Shown here: one piece after another, positions 54,395 to 63,795 of the stretch
Position numbering within the stretch: the stretch's first letter is position 1
Layout of the letters: the number at the start of each line of letters is the position of its first letter
From: an uncultured Granulosicoccus sp.
Lineage (GTDB): Bacteria; Pseudomonadota; Gammaproteobacteria; Granulosicoccales; Granulosicoccaceae
NCBI GenBank assembly: GCA_947492525.1
Contig: CANLNQ010000018.1
Location: forward strand, 62,001 to 126,000
Direction: 5' to 3'
Length of the DNA stretch: 64,000 bases
Program-made: the position numbers and the translations under genes
The notes under the pieces: generated by a model
What the model was told of the DNA's origin: nothing
The model's database searches: none
The model's input: the letters and a program-made list of their open reading frames with translations, nothing else

Positions 54395-55603
54395 ATGTTC
54401 TATGCAATGAAGATTGCCCTGCGTTATCTCACGGCCAACAAGGCACAGACCTCTTTGCTGGTGTTCGGAGTTGCAGTAGGTGTGTTCATATTCATCTTCA
54501 TGAGTGCACTGATCGGCGGTCTGGCCGAATTCATCCTCGCACGGACAGCTGGCGATCTGTCGCATGTCACCATTGAGGCTGAATCGCAGGACCCCGAATT
54601 GCTTCTTCCAGCAGAGTCCCGGACGGTTCTTCTGGTCCAGCAGAAAGACTCCAGCCGGTCGGCGCAACTGTCCACCGTGGACGCCTTCATACCCATCATC
54701 GAGGCCTTGCCCGGCGTACTGGCAAACTCTCGCCAGATCAGCGGTGGGGGTTTCCTGAAATATGGCGCGTTGTCCAGACAAGTCAACGTGACCGGACTGG
54801 AACCTGACAAGGTATCGGCAATCATCAATCTCGACAGCTATCTTGTCGAAGGAAGCACCGAGCTGGGAGCCGGCACGATCATGATCGGCAAAACGCTGGC
54901 CGACGACATGAGCTTTCGCCTTGGACAGACGATAAGATTGCAGGCAGATACCGGCATCGACGCAGCTCTGGTCATCTCCGGCATCTTTGAAACCGGATCC
55001 GGTGCCTATGATCGCGGACAGGCCTATGTCAGCCTGACCACCGCACGCACGCTGTTCGCGCTTCCCCAGGGAGTGACGAAAGTGGAAATCAAGTTGACAG
55101 ATCTCTACGACGCAGATGACACCGCAGAGCGCATCGAAGCAGTCACTGGCCTGCCGGCCTCTGCCTGGACAGAGGATGCAGCACAACTGCTCGATGCCCT
55201 GAAAGCGCAGGGTCAGACCGGCCTTCTACTGAAGTCCTTTGCACTTGTCACGATCATCATCGGCGTGGCATCCGCACTGCTGCTGTCCACCTATCGTCGT
55301 CGCCCCGAGATCGGTATCATGCGTGCCATGGGCACACCACGCTCTTTTGTCATTATCGTCTTTGTGAGTCAGGGTGCCATCATTGGCCTGGTGGGCGGCT
55401 TGCTGGGTGCCGGCATCGGTTATCTCGTTCTACTCGCCTTCCCACCCCGTGAGGCATTCAGGCCCGGCAACCTGCCTATCGATATTGCACAGGGCGCTTA
55501 CGGCATAGCGATTCTGCTGACGACAATCGGCGCAATCGCGGCATCCATACTCCCGGCCCGATCAGCCTCCCGAGTCGATCCGGTGACGGCGATAGGTCAA
55601 TGA
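54395..55603 (+). CDS. ABC transporter permease, FtsX/MacB (LolC-like) type
   Basis: The 402-residue protein has one N-terminal helix, a periplasmic MacB_PCD-like domain (about residues 45-265) and three C-terminal helices. That is the type VII (mechanotransmission) permease layout. The RRRPEIGIMRAMGTPRSFV segment is the coupling motif of FtsX domains. It starts five bases after the adaptor stop and overlaps the ATPase start as ATGA. The set resembles tripartite macrolide, peptide or lipoprotein-type exporters; cargo unknown. Confidence 0.92.
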   Translation: MFYAMKIALRYLTANKAQTSLLVFGVAVGVFIFIFMSALIGGLAEFILARTAGDLSHVTIEAESQDPELLLPAESRTVLLVQQKDSSRSAQLSTVDAFIPIIEALPGVLANSRQISGGGFLKYGALSRQVNVTGLEPDKVSAIINLDSYLVEGSTELGAGTIMIGKTLADDMSFRLGQTIRLQADTGIDAALVISGIFETGSGAYDRGQAYVSLTTARTLFALPQGVTKVEIKLTDLYDADDTAERIEAVTGLPASAWTEDAAQLLDALKAQGQTGLLLKSFALVTIIIGVASALLLSTYRRRPEIGIMRAMGTPRSFVIIVFVSQGAIIGLVGGLLGAGIGYLVLLAFPPREAFRPGNLPIDIAQGAYGIAILLTTIGAIAASILPARSASRVDPVTAIGQ

Positions 55604-56280
55604 ACGACATACTTGTCGACGTACGGCAACTGTACAAGTCCTTCGGCCATGGGGAGGCCATCACACAGGTGCTCAAAGGGCTGGACCTGACCCTGTACGC
55701 AGGAGAACAGTCCGCCTTGCTGGGTCCTTCCGGATCGGGAAAAAGTACCTTGTTGACGATTCTGGGCACCTTGATGCAACCCACCTCGGGTACCTACATG
55801 ATGCTTGGTATCGAACTGACGCAAGCCAACGACAAGGAGCTGACGGCATTTCGGAATCTGCACATCGGCTTTGTCTTCCAGTTTCACAATCTGTTGCCGG
55901 ACTTTACGGCACTGGAGAATGTGATCTTTCCAACCGCTGTGCGAGAAGGTCGCGAACGAGCCTCCGCGCGCGAACGAGGTCGGGCACTACTGACAAGAGT
56001 AGGCCTGGCCGAGCGAATGGATTTTCCGGTAACCAAGCTCTCGGGAGGGCAGAAACAGCGAGTGGCAGTCGCCAGAGCATTGATGAACAGACCGGAACTC
56101 GTGCTGGCCGACGAACCGACCGGAAATCTGGACAAGGCATCTGCCAATCAGGTCATGGAGTTGATTGCCGAAATCAACCGTGATGAGGGAACGACCTTCC
56201 TGATCTCCACCCACGATGAATCGATAGCGGCACGCTGCCATCGACAGATACGCGTTGATGAAGGCAAGGTAACAGGATGA
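55600..56280 (+). CDS. ABC transporter ATP-binding protein, LolD/MacB type
   Basis: A 226-residue ATPase with Walker A GPSGSGKST (42-50), a Q-loop in FVFQFHNLLPDFTALENV, and signature LSGGQKQRVAVARAL. Walker B is VLADEPTGNLD and the switch histidine is in ISTHD. The LTAFRNLHIGFVFQ stretch and the short length place it with LolD/MacB/FtsE-like ATPases that drive FtsX-type permeases. It is translationally coupled to the permease and converges with the ADP-ribosylglycohydrolase gene 13 bp away. Confidence 0.96.
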   Translation: MNDILVDVRQLYKSFGHGEAITQVLKGLDLTLYAGEQSALLGPSGSGKSTLLTILGTLMQPTSGTYMMLGIELTQANDKELTAFRNLHIGFVFQFHNLLPDFTALENVIFPTAVREGRERASARERGRALLTRVGLAERMDFPVTKLSGGQKQRVAVARALMNRPELVLADEPTGNLDKASANQVMELIAEINRDEGTTFLISTHDESIAARCHRQIRVDEGKVTG

Positions 56281-56293
56281 AGCACGGTTGCCA

Positions 56294-57433
56294 TCAGACC
56301 ATGTCGAGTGGATAGAACCGATCCAGCCACTGGGTAATCTGTCTGTCCAGTTCTGCCTGTCCGAAGAGAGCATCATACAGTTCTGCATCGAATGACCCCG
56401 AGCTCAGCCCGACCAGCGTACCCAGTACCGAACCGCGATGCGCATTCTCTCCTCCCAGGTTGGTATTTCTCAGCAGAGCCTTGCGAGGGTCATCGTGATA
56501 GCGAGCAGCCAGATAGCAGACGCTGGGCCAGGAGTCCGTGATGTAGCACGCCAGGGAGTAGGTTCTTCCCACCACGAAGGCATCACCACGCGACTGGCTC
56601 AGTAGTTCAGGCAAACGTGTGCCGGGTATGACAGCAGCAGCCTCCGACAGTGAATCCAGACACGAAGCACCTTCGGCTCTTTCCAGCAAGGCCGCCAACA
56701 AGGCGACATAGCTGTCGACTACCTTCAAGAGCGTCTCATCGGGATGGGTCAGGCGCACATGTTCTCGGCAATGCTGCTGTACCGCGCCGAGCTCCAGAGT
56801 GGCCAGCAATGCCAGAGCCAATGGCGCCACACTGACCAGCGCGCCCATGGATGGCGTATCATGAGTCACGGCTCCGCAGTCCGTCGGTGCACAGCCGTTC
56901 TGCAGATTGGCAAAGAAGCCTCGGTGACAGCTCTCGGCATAGGTGTCCGGATGTTCAGCCGGATCCGCGGTCATCTTCTCGATATACTCGTCTACCCAAC
57001 GTATTGCCTTGTAGTCTCCGTGTCGGCTCAGGCTTTGCATGACCCAGCGGGCCCACCACGCATTGAGCGTGTTTTCACCGGCCTGCATGCCATGATGATA
57101 GTGCCCATTGGGGCGCCCCCACAAGTGTCGCTTTCCCTTGAGAATGACCTCGCCGACAATGTCCTTCCGATGATCTTCCGCCTGCCAGCCACGACCACCT
57201 CGTGATGTGGAATGCAAGGCCATGATGGAACTGGGATGTATGGCGGGAGCCGCCTCCATGCGCTGTATACCGTGGGGTGGAAACTGACGCAGAATGTCAC
57301 CGGGATTGTAATACCAATGCACCGGCATCGACAGGGCATCACCTACCTGGAGATTGATGAGCGCGGCTCTTGCGCGTCTACGTTTGAGGGCACATGTGAC
57401 AGAACCGGTCTGCGCCGGGCTACTTGATCTCAT
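56294..57433 (-). CDS. divergent ADP-ribosylglycohydrolase family protein
   Basis: The 379-residue product (ATG at 57433; another ATG at 57457) follows the ARH fold. It has ALINLQVGDALSMPVHWYY at the start and GGENAHRGSVLGTLVGL near the end. In active enzymes the first acidic pair is TDDT and the last motif is GGDxDS. Here the matching positions read AGENTLN and GGENAH, so most aspartates that bind magnesium are changed. It may have lost ADP-ribose hydrolysis or use another chemistry. No ADP-ribosyltransferase (toxin or DraT) is next to it. Confidence 0.82.
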   Translation of the reverse strand: MRSSSPAQTGSVTCALKRRRARAALINLQVGDALSMPVHWYYNPGDILRQFPPHGIQRMEAAPAIHPSSIMALHSTSRGGRGWQAEDHRKDIVGEVILKGKRHLWGRPNGHYHHGMQAGENTLNAWWARWVMQSLSRHGDYKAIRWVDEYIEKMTADPAEHPDTYAESCHRGFFANLQNGCAPTDCGAVTHDTPSMGALVSVAPLALALLATLELGAVQQHCREHVRLTHPDETLLKVVDSYVALLAALLERAEGASCLDSLSEAAAVIPGTRLPELLSQSRGDAFVVGRTYSLACYITDSWPSVCYLAARYHDDPRKALLRNTNLGGENAHRGSVLGTLVGLSSGSFDAELYDALFGQAELDRQITQWLDRFYPLDMV

Positions 57434-57622
57434 GGTCGATACCGCTGTGAGGAGCATGCAGGATGGCAGGCGTCACAGGCATTACGACCGATATCACGAG
57501 AAGGATCACGCAGCACTGACAAATCTGACGCTGAACAACCCCGTTCGCAGAGACATGGGAACGGCGTATCTGTCGGCATTCCTGACCAGCCAACCGTAGA
57601 GCCGCTTCGACCCAATCTGCGC

Positions 57623-59536
57623 TCAGGCCGGCTCGACGACCTTGTTGTCATCGAACTCGTTACGCAGAGTCTGAGACAACATGGATAGCGAAATGGGCTT
57701 CATCAACTTCGTGAATGCCCCATTGGGCCCATCCACGGATTGATCCATGCCCTTCGGGTATCCTGACATGAAGACGATTTTCATGTCAGGGTTCATCTTC
57801 AGCACACGTTCCGCGAGTTCAGGCCCCTGCAAGGCACCGGGCATCACGACATCTGTCAGCAACAGATCGATACTGCAGTCGCCCTTGACAAGCTCGTAGG
57901 CTTCCTGCCCACTGGCGGCTTCGACGGTTTCGCAACCCAGAAGCCGGAGTTGTTCTACCACCGTTCTTCGTACCGCGTCCGAATCTTCGGCCACCAGTAC
58001 TCTGCGCGCATACCCGGCCGGCTGATAGTCGTAGGAATGAGCGGCCGTTTGCGTCTTTGCCAGCTTTTCATTGCTACTGGGAAACAACAGGGACACGGAT
58101 GTTCCTTCACCCAATGTGCTACTGACTCGCAATTGTCCATTCGACTGCTGGACAAAACCGTAGGCCATGGACAAGCCAAGTCCAGACCCTTCCGTTTCCG
58201 ATTTGGTTGTAAAGAATGGTTCTATGGCCTGATCAAGAACTTCAGCCGACATGCCCAAGCCGGTATCGGACACCGTCAGCTGAACATACTCCCCCGCCGG
58301 CAAGAGTCGCCCATCCTCTTCGGAAGAACTCCGCTCCAGGGTGATGTTTTCCGTCTTGATCGTGATGACTCCACCATCCGGCAGAGCATCGCGCGCATTG
58401 ATGACCAGATTGAGCACGACATTCTCCAGCAAGGAACGGTCGACGGATACATGCCGCAGATCTTCTGCCAGATCCATCTCCAGCACGCTCTTCTCGGAGA
58501 TCGTCTGCATGAACAGATCATCGAGCTCGGATGCGACCTGATTCAAGTCGATCACCTCGGGCTTCAATGGTGAGCGCCTGCCAAATGCCAGCAGCTTGCG
58601 TGTCAGCTGACTACCCATGACAGATGCCGACATTGCATTATCGAGGAATTTACCGGATTTCCCCTTCTCATCCAGCGTCATCTGCAGTTCTATATTGCCC
58701 ATGATGACCGCCAGGAGATTGTTGAAGTCATGCGCTACGCCCGCCGTGATTCTGCCGACAGCTTCCATCTTCTGTACCCGATGCATCTGCTGATCACGTT
58801 CTGCAAGGCTCTTCTCCGCCTTCTGGCGTTCAGCCATTTCCTTCTTCAACTCGTTGTTGCTCAGCTGAAGGTCTCGCGTTCGCGCCTGAATCTTTGCTTC
58901 AAGCTCTTCATTGAATCGTGTCTTCTCGCGCAGGCTGTACCAGAAGCGGGCTACGGTCAGCGCTCCAAGAATCAAGGTGGATGCCAGCATCAACGTCCCG
59001 ACGAAGACGCTGTGCGCCAGACTCTCATCGATGATCTGATACTGCAGGAACTGGTGCTTTCTCGTCAGATTGCTCAGTGTTGCCAATTCCGGCCTCAAGG
59101 CCACCAGTTCGTCTCGCAGAGTGGCAGCGACGTCCACATCATTCTTCTCCAGCGAGTAGAACATATCTTCCCGATCGAGAACGACTGCCTTGAGCCTCTC
59201 GATGACTCGGTGAAATTCCGGATTCGGCTCGGCATATTCGGTCAGGAATGCGGATTCGTAATGATGTAGCCTGGCAATGAAGACCTCGTAGCGCTCCAGA
59301 ACATCATCAGGCGCCTCCCCGCCTTGCATGAACTTGTTGAGATTGGAAATGATCATGGCCAGGTCCAGTTCGGCCCTCACCGAATAGGACGGAAGATCAT
59401 CGTTGAAGATGGTCTGAGACTTTTCCAGCTCCTTGTTGAGGTCGAACAACATGATCACAGCGCCGATGGCCAGGGCCGACGCGGCGAGCAGTAACAGGGA
59501 ATCCAGCTCTCGCCAGAATCCTCTGTTCAACTTCAT
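57623..59536 (-). CDS. hybrid sensor histidine kinase with C-terminal receiver
   Basis: The 637-residue protein starts at 59536, overlapping the preceding gene. Helices near 12-31 and 178-197 flank a periplasmic helical sensor (35-175). A coiled coil (205-255) leads to the HisKA core with His269 in VAHDFNNLLAVIMG. The ATPase domain has NARDALPDGG, DTGLGM (424-429), FFTTK and GSGLGLSM. The receiver at 512-630 has the phospho-acceptor Asp562 in LLTDVVMPGA. No DNA-binding output is present, so phosphate may pass to another protein or stay in a feedback receiver. It is coupled to a periplasmic molybdopterin-fold protein that may sense the signal. Confidence 0.94.
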   Translation of the reverse strand: MKLNRGFWRELDSLLLLAASALAIGAVIMLFDLNKELEKSQTIFNDDLPSYSVRAELDLAMIISNLNKFMQGGEAPDDVLERYEVFIARLHHYESAFLTEYAEPNPEFHRVIERLKAVVLDREDMFYSLEKNDVDVAATLRDELVALRPELATLSNLTRKHQFLQYQIIDESLAHSVFVGTLMLASTLILGALTVARFWYSLREKTRFNEELEAKIQARTRDLQLSNNELKKEMAERQKAEKSLAERDQQMHRVQKMEAVGRITAGVAHDFNNLLAVIMGNIELQMTLDEKGKSGKFLDNAMSASVMGSQLTRKLLAFGRRSPLKPEVIDLNQVASELDDLFMQTISEKSVLEMDLAEDLRHVSVDRSLLENVVLNLVINARDALPDGGVITIKTENITLERSSSEEDGRLLPAGEYVQLTVSDTGLGMSAEVLDQAIEPFFTTKSETEGSGLGLSMAYGFVQQSNGQLRVSSTLGEGTSVSLLFPSSNEKLAKTQTAAHSYDYQPAGYARRVLVAEDSDAVRRTVVEQLRLLGCETVEAASGQEAYELVKGDCSIDLLLTDVVMPGALQGPELAERVLKMNPDMKIVFMSGYPKGMDQSVDGPNGAFTKLMKPISLSMLSQTLRNEFDDNKVVEPA

Positions 59537-60087
59537 GGCAGAACCATCAGAGACTTCAACTGCCAGATGGAATTGGAGTAGAAGTGTGGTCGTCGAAGGT
59601 CGGGATTGTCGTCCCAGGGATAGATGATCCATAATGGACCGTTCTCGCGTACTTTCATGGGCTTGCCCTTGATGCGCGTGGCGACGATCACATCATGCTC
59701 GAGAAAATCCTGAATGGGAATATCGACAACATAATCGTCCAGAGCGATCGCCTTGACAAACTCTCCATCCGCTTTGACGAAATCCAGAATATCCCGGACC
59801 AGCACCCCTTCGAATTCCATCACGCCATTTGTCCAGGGCGTTTCCGTGTTGATCGCGATGACGCCCAGAGATTCCAGTCTCTCGAGATCGAATTCGACTG
59901 AGGCACTGTGTTCCTGGTCAGTAGCGGCTGCATCATCTGATGCAAAACCAGCATCGATTTCCCCGGAGATGGTCAACAAGATGCGTCCCGCAGGTGGTGC
60001 TGACTGCTGTGCGTGACCACTGAGCAACACTTGAATCACCAGAAAAAAAGCGCCAGCAGATACCTTGGTGAGTCGAATTATGTTCAT
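59533..60087 (-). CDS. exported protein with sulfite-oxidase-like (Oxidored_molyb) fold
   Basis: From the ATG at 60087, 184 residues begin with a Sec-type signal peptide (KVSAGAFFLVIQVLLSG). The mature part resembles a shortened molybdopterin oxidoreductase domain: TPWTNGVMEFEGVLVRDIL, DDYVVDIPIQDF, and GPLWIIYPWD. The cysteine that binds molybdenum in true enzymes is absent, so it is more likely a binding or sensing domain. Similar small proteins are often found beside GGDEF proteins or histidine kinases. Its stop overlaps the kinase start as ATGA. Confidence 0.82.
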   Translation of the reverse strand: MNIIRLTKVSAGAFFLVIQVLLSGHAQQSAPPAGRILLTISGEIDAGFASDDAAATDQEHSASVEFDLERLESLGVIAINTETPWTNGVMEFEGVLVRDILDFVKADGEFVKAIALDDYVVDIPIQDFLEHDVIVATRIKGKPMKVRENGPLWIIYPWDDNPDLRRPHFYSNSIWQLKSLMVLP

Positions 60088-60515
60088 GCGTCTACATCCG
60101 GAAGTAACGGGACTGATGGGTATAATCACTACCCGAAAAACGGCGGGAACCCCGAAATTCAACTGGCAGATTTGTTCTATCCGTTTTTCAGTCTACCCGC
60201 CACAAACAGAGGCACAGGATTCTGTCACACTAGTTCACATTGCTGTCACCTCGCACTTGTTGCCCCCCTGTATTGCACTGCAACACGGAAAATGGCGCTT
60301 GGTGCAATGACGGCGACTGCAGTCGCGACCCTGTATGGCAAAATCGTATCTTGATCCAGTAGCGCCATTCAACAAAGCAATCAAGTAACGCAATCCCGTT
60401 TCATAGCCCCGTAGCGCAATCGATTTCGAGCTATTGACGCCCTTGCAGGACTTGCCTGCTCAAAATCATTGGTCCTGCGCCCCTCCCTGAGCGCACAGAT
60501 AGTTTTCCGGCTGAA
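60088..60515. other. 428-bp region upstream of the molybdopterin-fold/kinase operon
   Basis: It must carry the promoter of the two-gene sensory operon and the end of the catalase transcript. A perfect 14-bp palindrome, GCGACTGCAGTCGC, lies at 60313-60326. A short hairpin, GCAGG-acttg-CCTGC, lies near 60448-60462. Three GTARCGC strings occur at about 60357, 60386 and 60410. No gene is recognised. Confidence 0.45.
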
Positions 60516-62708
60516 TCAACGCTCCCAGCAACGCAGGTCTCGACATTGCTCGATGAATACCTTGGCGCTCTTCGCCTTGTCCATCAGCACCATTCCGGGC
60601 TTCTCGTCTGCCTCCGGCATCCCGGCAGCCGTGAAAAGCGCCAAAGCGGGTGATGTATACAGTACATACTTCCTGTGATTGATCGCATCACTGACAAACT
60701 GTTTCGCACTGGGCTCTGCTGCCAGCATCTCGATCTCGGCTTCGGGCGCAATGATCGCGATAGCATCGAACAACACGGATGGACCTCCATCCACGATTTC
60801 AGCCACCGGTATTGCATTACCCTCGCTGTCCATCACGCCTTCCTTGCGAGAAGCTACATAGCTGACCGAAGCACCTTCCTTCTTCGCCGCACGCTCCAGC
60901 GCTTTCAGCATTGAGGAATCCGCGCCATTACCGAGCAGGACACCCACTTTTCTGCCCTTGAAGCTGCCCGGCGGATTCAGCAGGATACTCAACGCTGGCG
61001 ATTTTGCCAGGTCATCTCGTGGTGCGACCGGTGGCTCGAAGGCATCAGGCAGGGGATCAATGCCCAGACCGGAAGCGACCTGCCTTGCCAGATTCTCGTC
61101 AATCGGCAATAGCTTGGAAACCATGCGATGTCGGATGGCATCGCGCTCCACTTTCGATAACTCGAAGACCAATGCATCCACCATATGCTGTTGTTCTTCT
61201 TCAGTCTGACTGATGTAGAACTGTCGGGCCTGACTGAAGTGATCTGCGAATGAATCTGATCGTTGTCGCATCTTCTGACCGGATTCAGTCACAGGACAGG
61301 ACTTGAACCCTGCTTGCGGATTTTCTCTCGGCCCGCTGTTGCCATCATGAGAGTTCGGTTCGTAGTTCACTCTCCCCGTCGGATTCTGCATGGCCATATG
61401 GCCATCCTGATACAGGTGCGCCATGGGACAGCGCGGCGCATTTACCGGGATCTGCGTGAAGTTCGGTGATCCCAGCCGCTTCAACTGCGTGTCGAGGTAC
61501 GAGAAATTGCGTCCCTGCAGCAGGGGATCGTTGGTGAAGTCGATCCCCGGCACCACATTCGATGTGCAAAAGGCCACCTGTTCGGTTTCTGCAAAGAAAT
61601 TGTCCACGGTCCGATTCAGGACCATCCTTCCAACCGGTTGTACCGGGATGATTTCCTCCGGGATCAACTTGGTTGCGTCGAGGATGTCGAAGTCGAACTG
61701 GTCTGCAAACTCGTCATCGAACAGCTGAACGCCAAGAGTCCACTCGGGATAGTCACCCGCCTGGATGGCATTCCACAGGTCCCGACGGTGAAAATCGGGA
61801 TCAGCGCCATTGATCTTCACGGCTTCATCCCAGGTAACCGATTGCACGCCCAGAGACGGCTTCCAGTGAAATTTCACATAGGTCGACCGTCCCGTGGCAT
61901 CCACCAGTCTGAAGGTATGCACGCCGAAACCTTCCATGAAGCGAAACCCCCGAGGTATGGCCCGGTCGGACATGGTCCACATCACCATATTCATCGCTTC
62001 CGGCATCAGGGAAATGAAATCCCAGAAGTTGTCATGTGCCGTCTGCGCTTGAGGAAACCCACGATCCGGCTCCTGCTTGGCCGCGTGTATCAGATCCGGA
62101 AACTTCATCGCATCCTGAATGAAGAACACCGGAATGTTGTTACCCACGAGATCCCAGTTGCCTTCATCGGTGTAGAACTTCACGGCAAAACCACGAACGT
62201 CCCTGGCAAGATCTGCCGAACCCTTGTTGCCTGCCACAGTCGAGAACCTGACGAACACGTCCGTCTTCTGACCTGGCTTGAAGACGCTGGCACAACTGGT
62301 GTCGGCCAGCCCCTCTTCCGCGATGAAATACCCTTTCGCCCCGAAACCCCGTGCGTGCACGACTCGCTCAGGAATGCGCTCATGGTCGAACCGAAAGATC
62401 TTCTCCCGAAGAACCTGATCTTCAAGCAGTTGAGGTCCTCGCGGGCCGACAGTCAAGGTGTTCTGATTGTCACTGACGGGCACACCCTGTGCCGTCGTCA
62501 AGGTCGGGTGCTGATCGTCAGCCTGTTGATGGGTTTCTGCCGGGCAGCCTCCCCTGGTTGCCGATTCGGATTTCGCGGCGCCTGAGCCCTTGGACGTCTT
62601 CTTTGCCGACTTCCCGACCGACTTCTTTCTGATCTGGCGGTTTCCGCCTGCGATTGACCGGCTGGCCTTGTCAGGCCCGGCTGTTTTCGTCTTCTTTTTC
62701 GCTGCCAC
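60516..62708 (-). CDS. katE: large-subunit catalase (HPII type)
   Basis: A GTG at 62708 with AGAGGAA eight bases upstream is the best start and gives 730 residues, close to E. coli HPII (753). Heme-site residues are in place: His118 (RVVHARG), Asn191 ([10 protein letters not shown]) and the proximal Tyr404 ([10 protein letters not shown]). The extra C-terminal flavodoxin/GATase-like domain of large catalases covers about residues 575-730. The first 50 residues are unusual: rich in lysine, serine and glycine. The frame stays open upstream through a hexanucleotide repeat (62885-63016), but that is a by-product of the repeat. It detoxifies hydrogen peroxide, probably in stationary phase. Confidence 0.95.
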   Translation of the reverse strand: MAAKKKTKTAGPDKASRSIAGGNRQIRKKSVGKSAKKTSKGSGAAKSESATRGGCPAETHQQADDQHPTLTTAQGVPVSDNQNTLTVGPRGPQLLEDQVLREKIFRFDHERIPERVVHARGFGAKGYFIAEEGLADTSCASVFKPGQKTDVFVRFSTVAGNKGSADLARDVRGFAVKFYTDEGNWDLVGNNIPVFFIQDAMKFPDLIHAAKQEPDRGFPQAQTAHDNFWDFISLMPEAMNMVMWTMSDRAIPRGFRFMEGFGVHTFRLVDATGRSTYVKFHWKPSLGVQSVTWDEAVKINGADPDFHRRDLWNAIQAGDYPEWTLGVQLFDDEFADQFDFDILDATKLIPEEIIPVQPVGRMVLNRTVDNFFAETEQVAFCTSNVVPGIDFTNDPLLQGRNFSYLDTQLKRLGSPNFTQIPVNAPRCPMAHLYQDGHMAMQNPTGRVNYEPNSHDGNSGPRENPQAGFKSCPVTESGQKMRQRSDSFADHFSQARQFYISQTEEEQQHMVDALVFELSKVERDAIRHRMVSKLLPIDENLARQVASGLGIDPLPDAFEPPVAPRDDLAKSPALSILLNPPGSFKGRKVGVLLGNGADSSMLKALERAAKKEGASVSYVASRKEGVMDSEGNAIPVAEIVDGGPSVLFDAIAIIAPEAEIEMLAAEPSAKQFVSDAINHRKYVLYTSPALALFTAAGMPEADEKPGMVLMDKAKSAKVFIEQCRDLRCWER

Positions 62709-62884
62709 TGAAGTATTCCTCTTACATCTGATGTGCTGTTTCGAATCAATGCCAGATCGCGCAGACGGTGGTACGCAAGGACTCCAAGCTGCCCGATCTT
62801 CCATGAATGCCCTGAGCACTGATCCTTGCACGATGAGCAGCTCAGAGCTTGTGCATTGAAAAATCTCTCGGCAACCGGCGCACC

Positions 62885-63016
62885 GGTTCCGGTTCCGGTT
62901 CCAGTTCCAGTTCCAGTTCCAGTTCCAGTTCCAGTTCCAGTTCCAGTTCCAGTTCCAGTTCCAGTTCCAGTTCCGGTTCCGGTTCCGGTTCCGGTTCCGG
63001 TTCCGGTTCCGGTTCC
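62885..63016. repeat. 22-unit hexanucleotide repeat upstream of katE
   Basis: The array is 3 copies of GGTTCC, 12 of AGTTCC and 7 of GGTTCC with no interruption. It lies 177-308 bp upstream of the katE start and 155 bp before the phasin-like gene. Because the unit is divisible by three, several frames remain open through it without coding meaning. Such arrays change length easily by slippage. Confidence 0.97.
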
Positions 63017-63170
63017 GGGATGACGTTACCGGGTATCTGCCGCCTCGTTGCGGCACAGCTGTTGCACCACTCTCATCAGGAACATCTCGCGTAGCACACT
63101 GACGCCAGCAGAACGCAAGCCCACTGTTCTCTCGTTGAGTGCAGCGATGTATCTGAACGAGGACGCATCA

Positions 63171-63590
63171 ATGGTCACGTCCGATGAGACGCAATACAGC
63201 CAAAAGACTCGCGCCCCCATGCAGGTATCCACCTCCCCGTTCCTCGTCTACCAGTGCATTCTGGAACCCTGGACACGTCTGGCCTTGAAATCATCGGATG
63301 TCGTTCACTTGCGACTCGCGGCCATGCCCTGGCTGCTGCTGACGGACCCCATCAATGCAGCCCGGGAAATCGAGCAGATGTTCAGTGAAAAACACGACGC
63401 CTGGGGCGAAACGGTTCTTGCTGTGACTCAGACGCCGCTCAAACTCTGGTTTGATGCCATGGCTGCGTTCTGCAGCAATAACCCCGGTGTCGCATTCAAT
63501 CGCGCCATGATCAACAGCAGTCGCCGGATGGCGCACCCGGCCAACAAACGCGTCAGGGCCAACCGGAAGCGCCTGGGCAATCTGGACTGA
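63171..63590 (+). CDS. phasin-like (PHA granule-associated) protein
   Basis: From the ATG at 63171 (GAGGA seven bases upstream) the product has 139 residues; an ATG at 63147 is possible. The layout fits a small group of proteobacterial granule-associated phasins. It has an N-terminal helix, then a REIEQMFSEKHDAWGETVLA segment, an aromatic stretch, and a basic end (RRMAHPANKRVRANRKRLG). Phasins coat polyhydroxyalkanoate granules. The match is by general pattern only, so other helical proteins are not excluded. Confidence 0.6.
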   Translation: MVTSDETQYSQKTRAPMQVSTSPFLVYQCILEPWTRLALKSSDVVHLRLAAMPWLLLTDPINAAREIEQMFSEKHDAWGETVLAVTQTPLKLWFDAMAAFCSNNPGVAFNRAMINSSRRMAHPANKRVRANRKRLGNLD

Positions 63591-63700
63591 CGCAATAAAT
63601 CACGCCCCTACCAAGCTGTCATATTCCTTGTGGAGCGCGGAAATACGCTCTGGAAGCGGGTTCTGACGTGTAAAACCGCGCCAACGACGAGGAGATGCAC

Positions 63701-63750
63701 ACCGCCGGCACCAATCGGTAACCCCCCTGCAGGGTGCGAAGAGAGGCGGT
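63701..63750 (+). promoter_or_regulatory. nested stem-loop in the leader of the next gene
   Basis: ACCGCC (63701-63706) pairs with GGCGGT (63745-63750), and inside it GCACC (63708-63712) pairs with GGTGC (63733-63737). A further 6-bp pair (GCGCGG 63635 and CCGCGC 63676) lies just upstream. The structure ends 45 bp before the start codon of the exported protein. It resembles a structured 5' leader, but no known riboswitch consensus fits. Confidence 0.4.
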
Positions 63751-63795
63751 TTGATATACCTTCGCGCCGGTCAAGGCAAATCTGCAGGAATCCTC

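Noticed and set aside
62849-63094. Open frames giving poly-Ser/Gly-Ser or Pro-Val repeats, and an upstream extension of katE with Asn-Trp/Asn-Arg repeats
   Set aside because: A hexamer repeat leaves frames open by arithmetic. The GTG at 62708 with a good binding site explains katE, and no other start signal is seen.
63701-63740. GGGGTTACCGA string on the minus strand, like the 3' end of a c-di-GMP-I riboswitch
   Set aside because: It lies on the wrong strand for the following gene, and the essential upstream core is missing.
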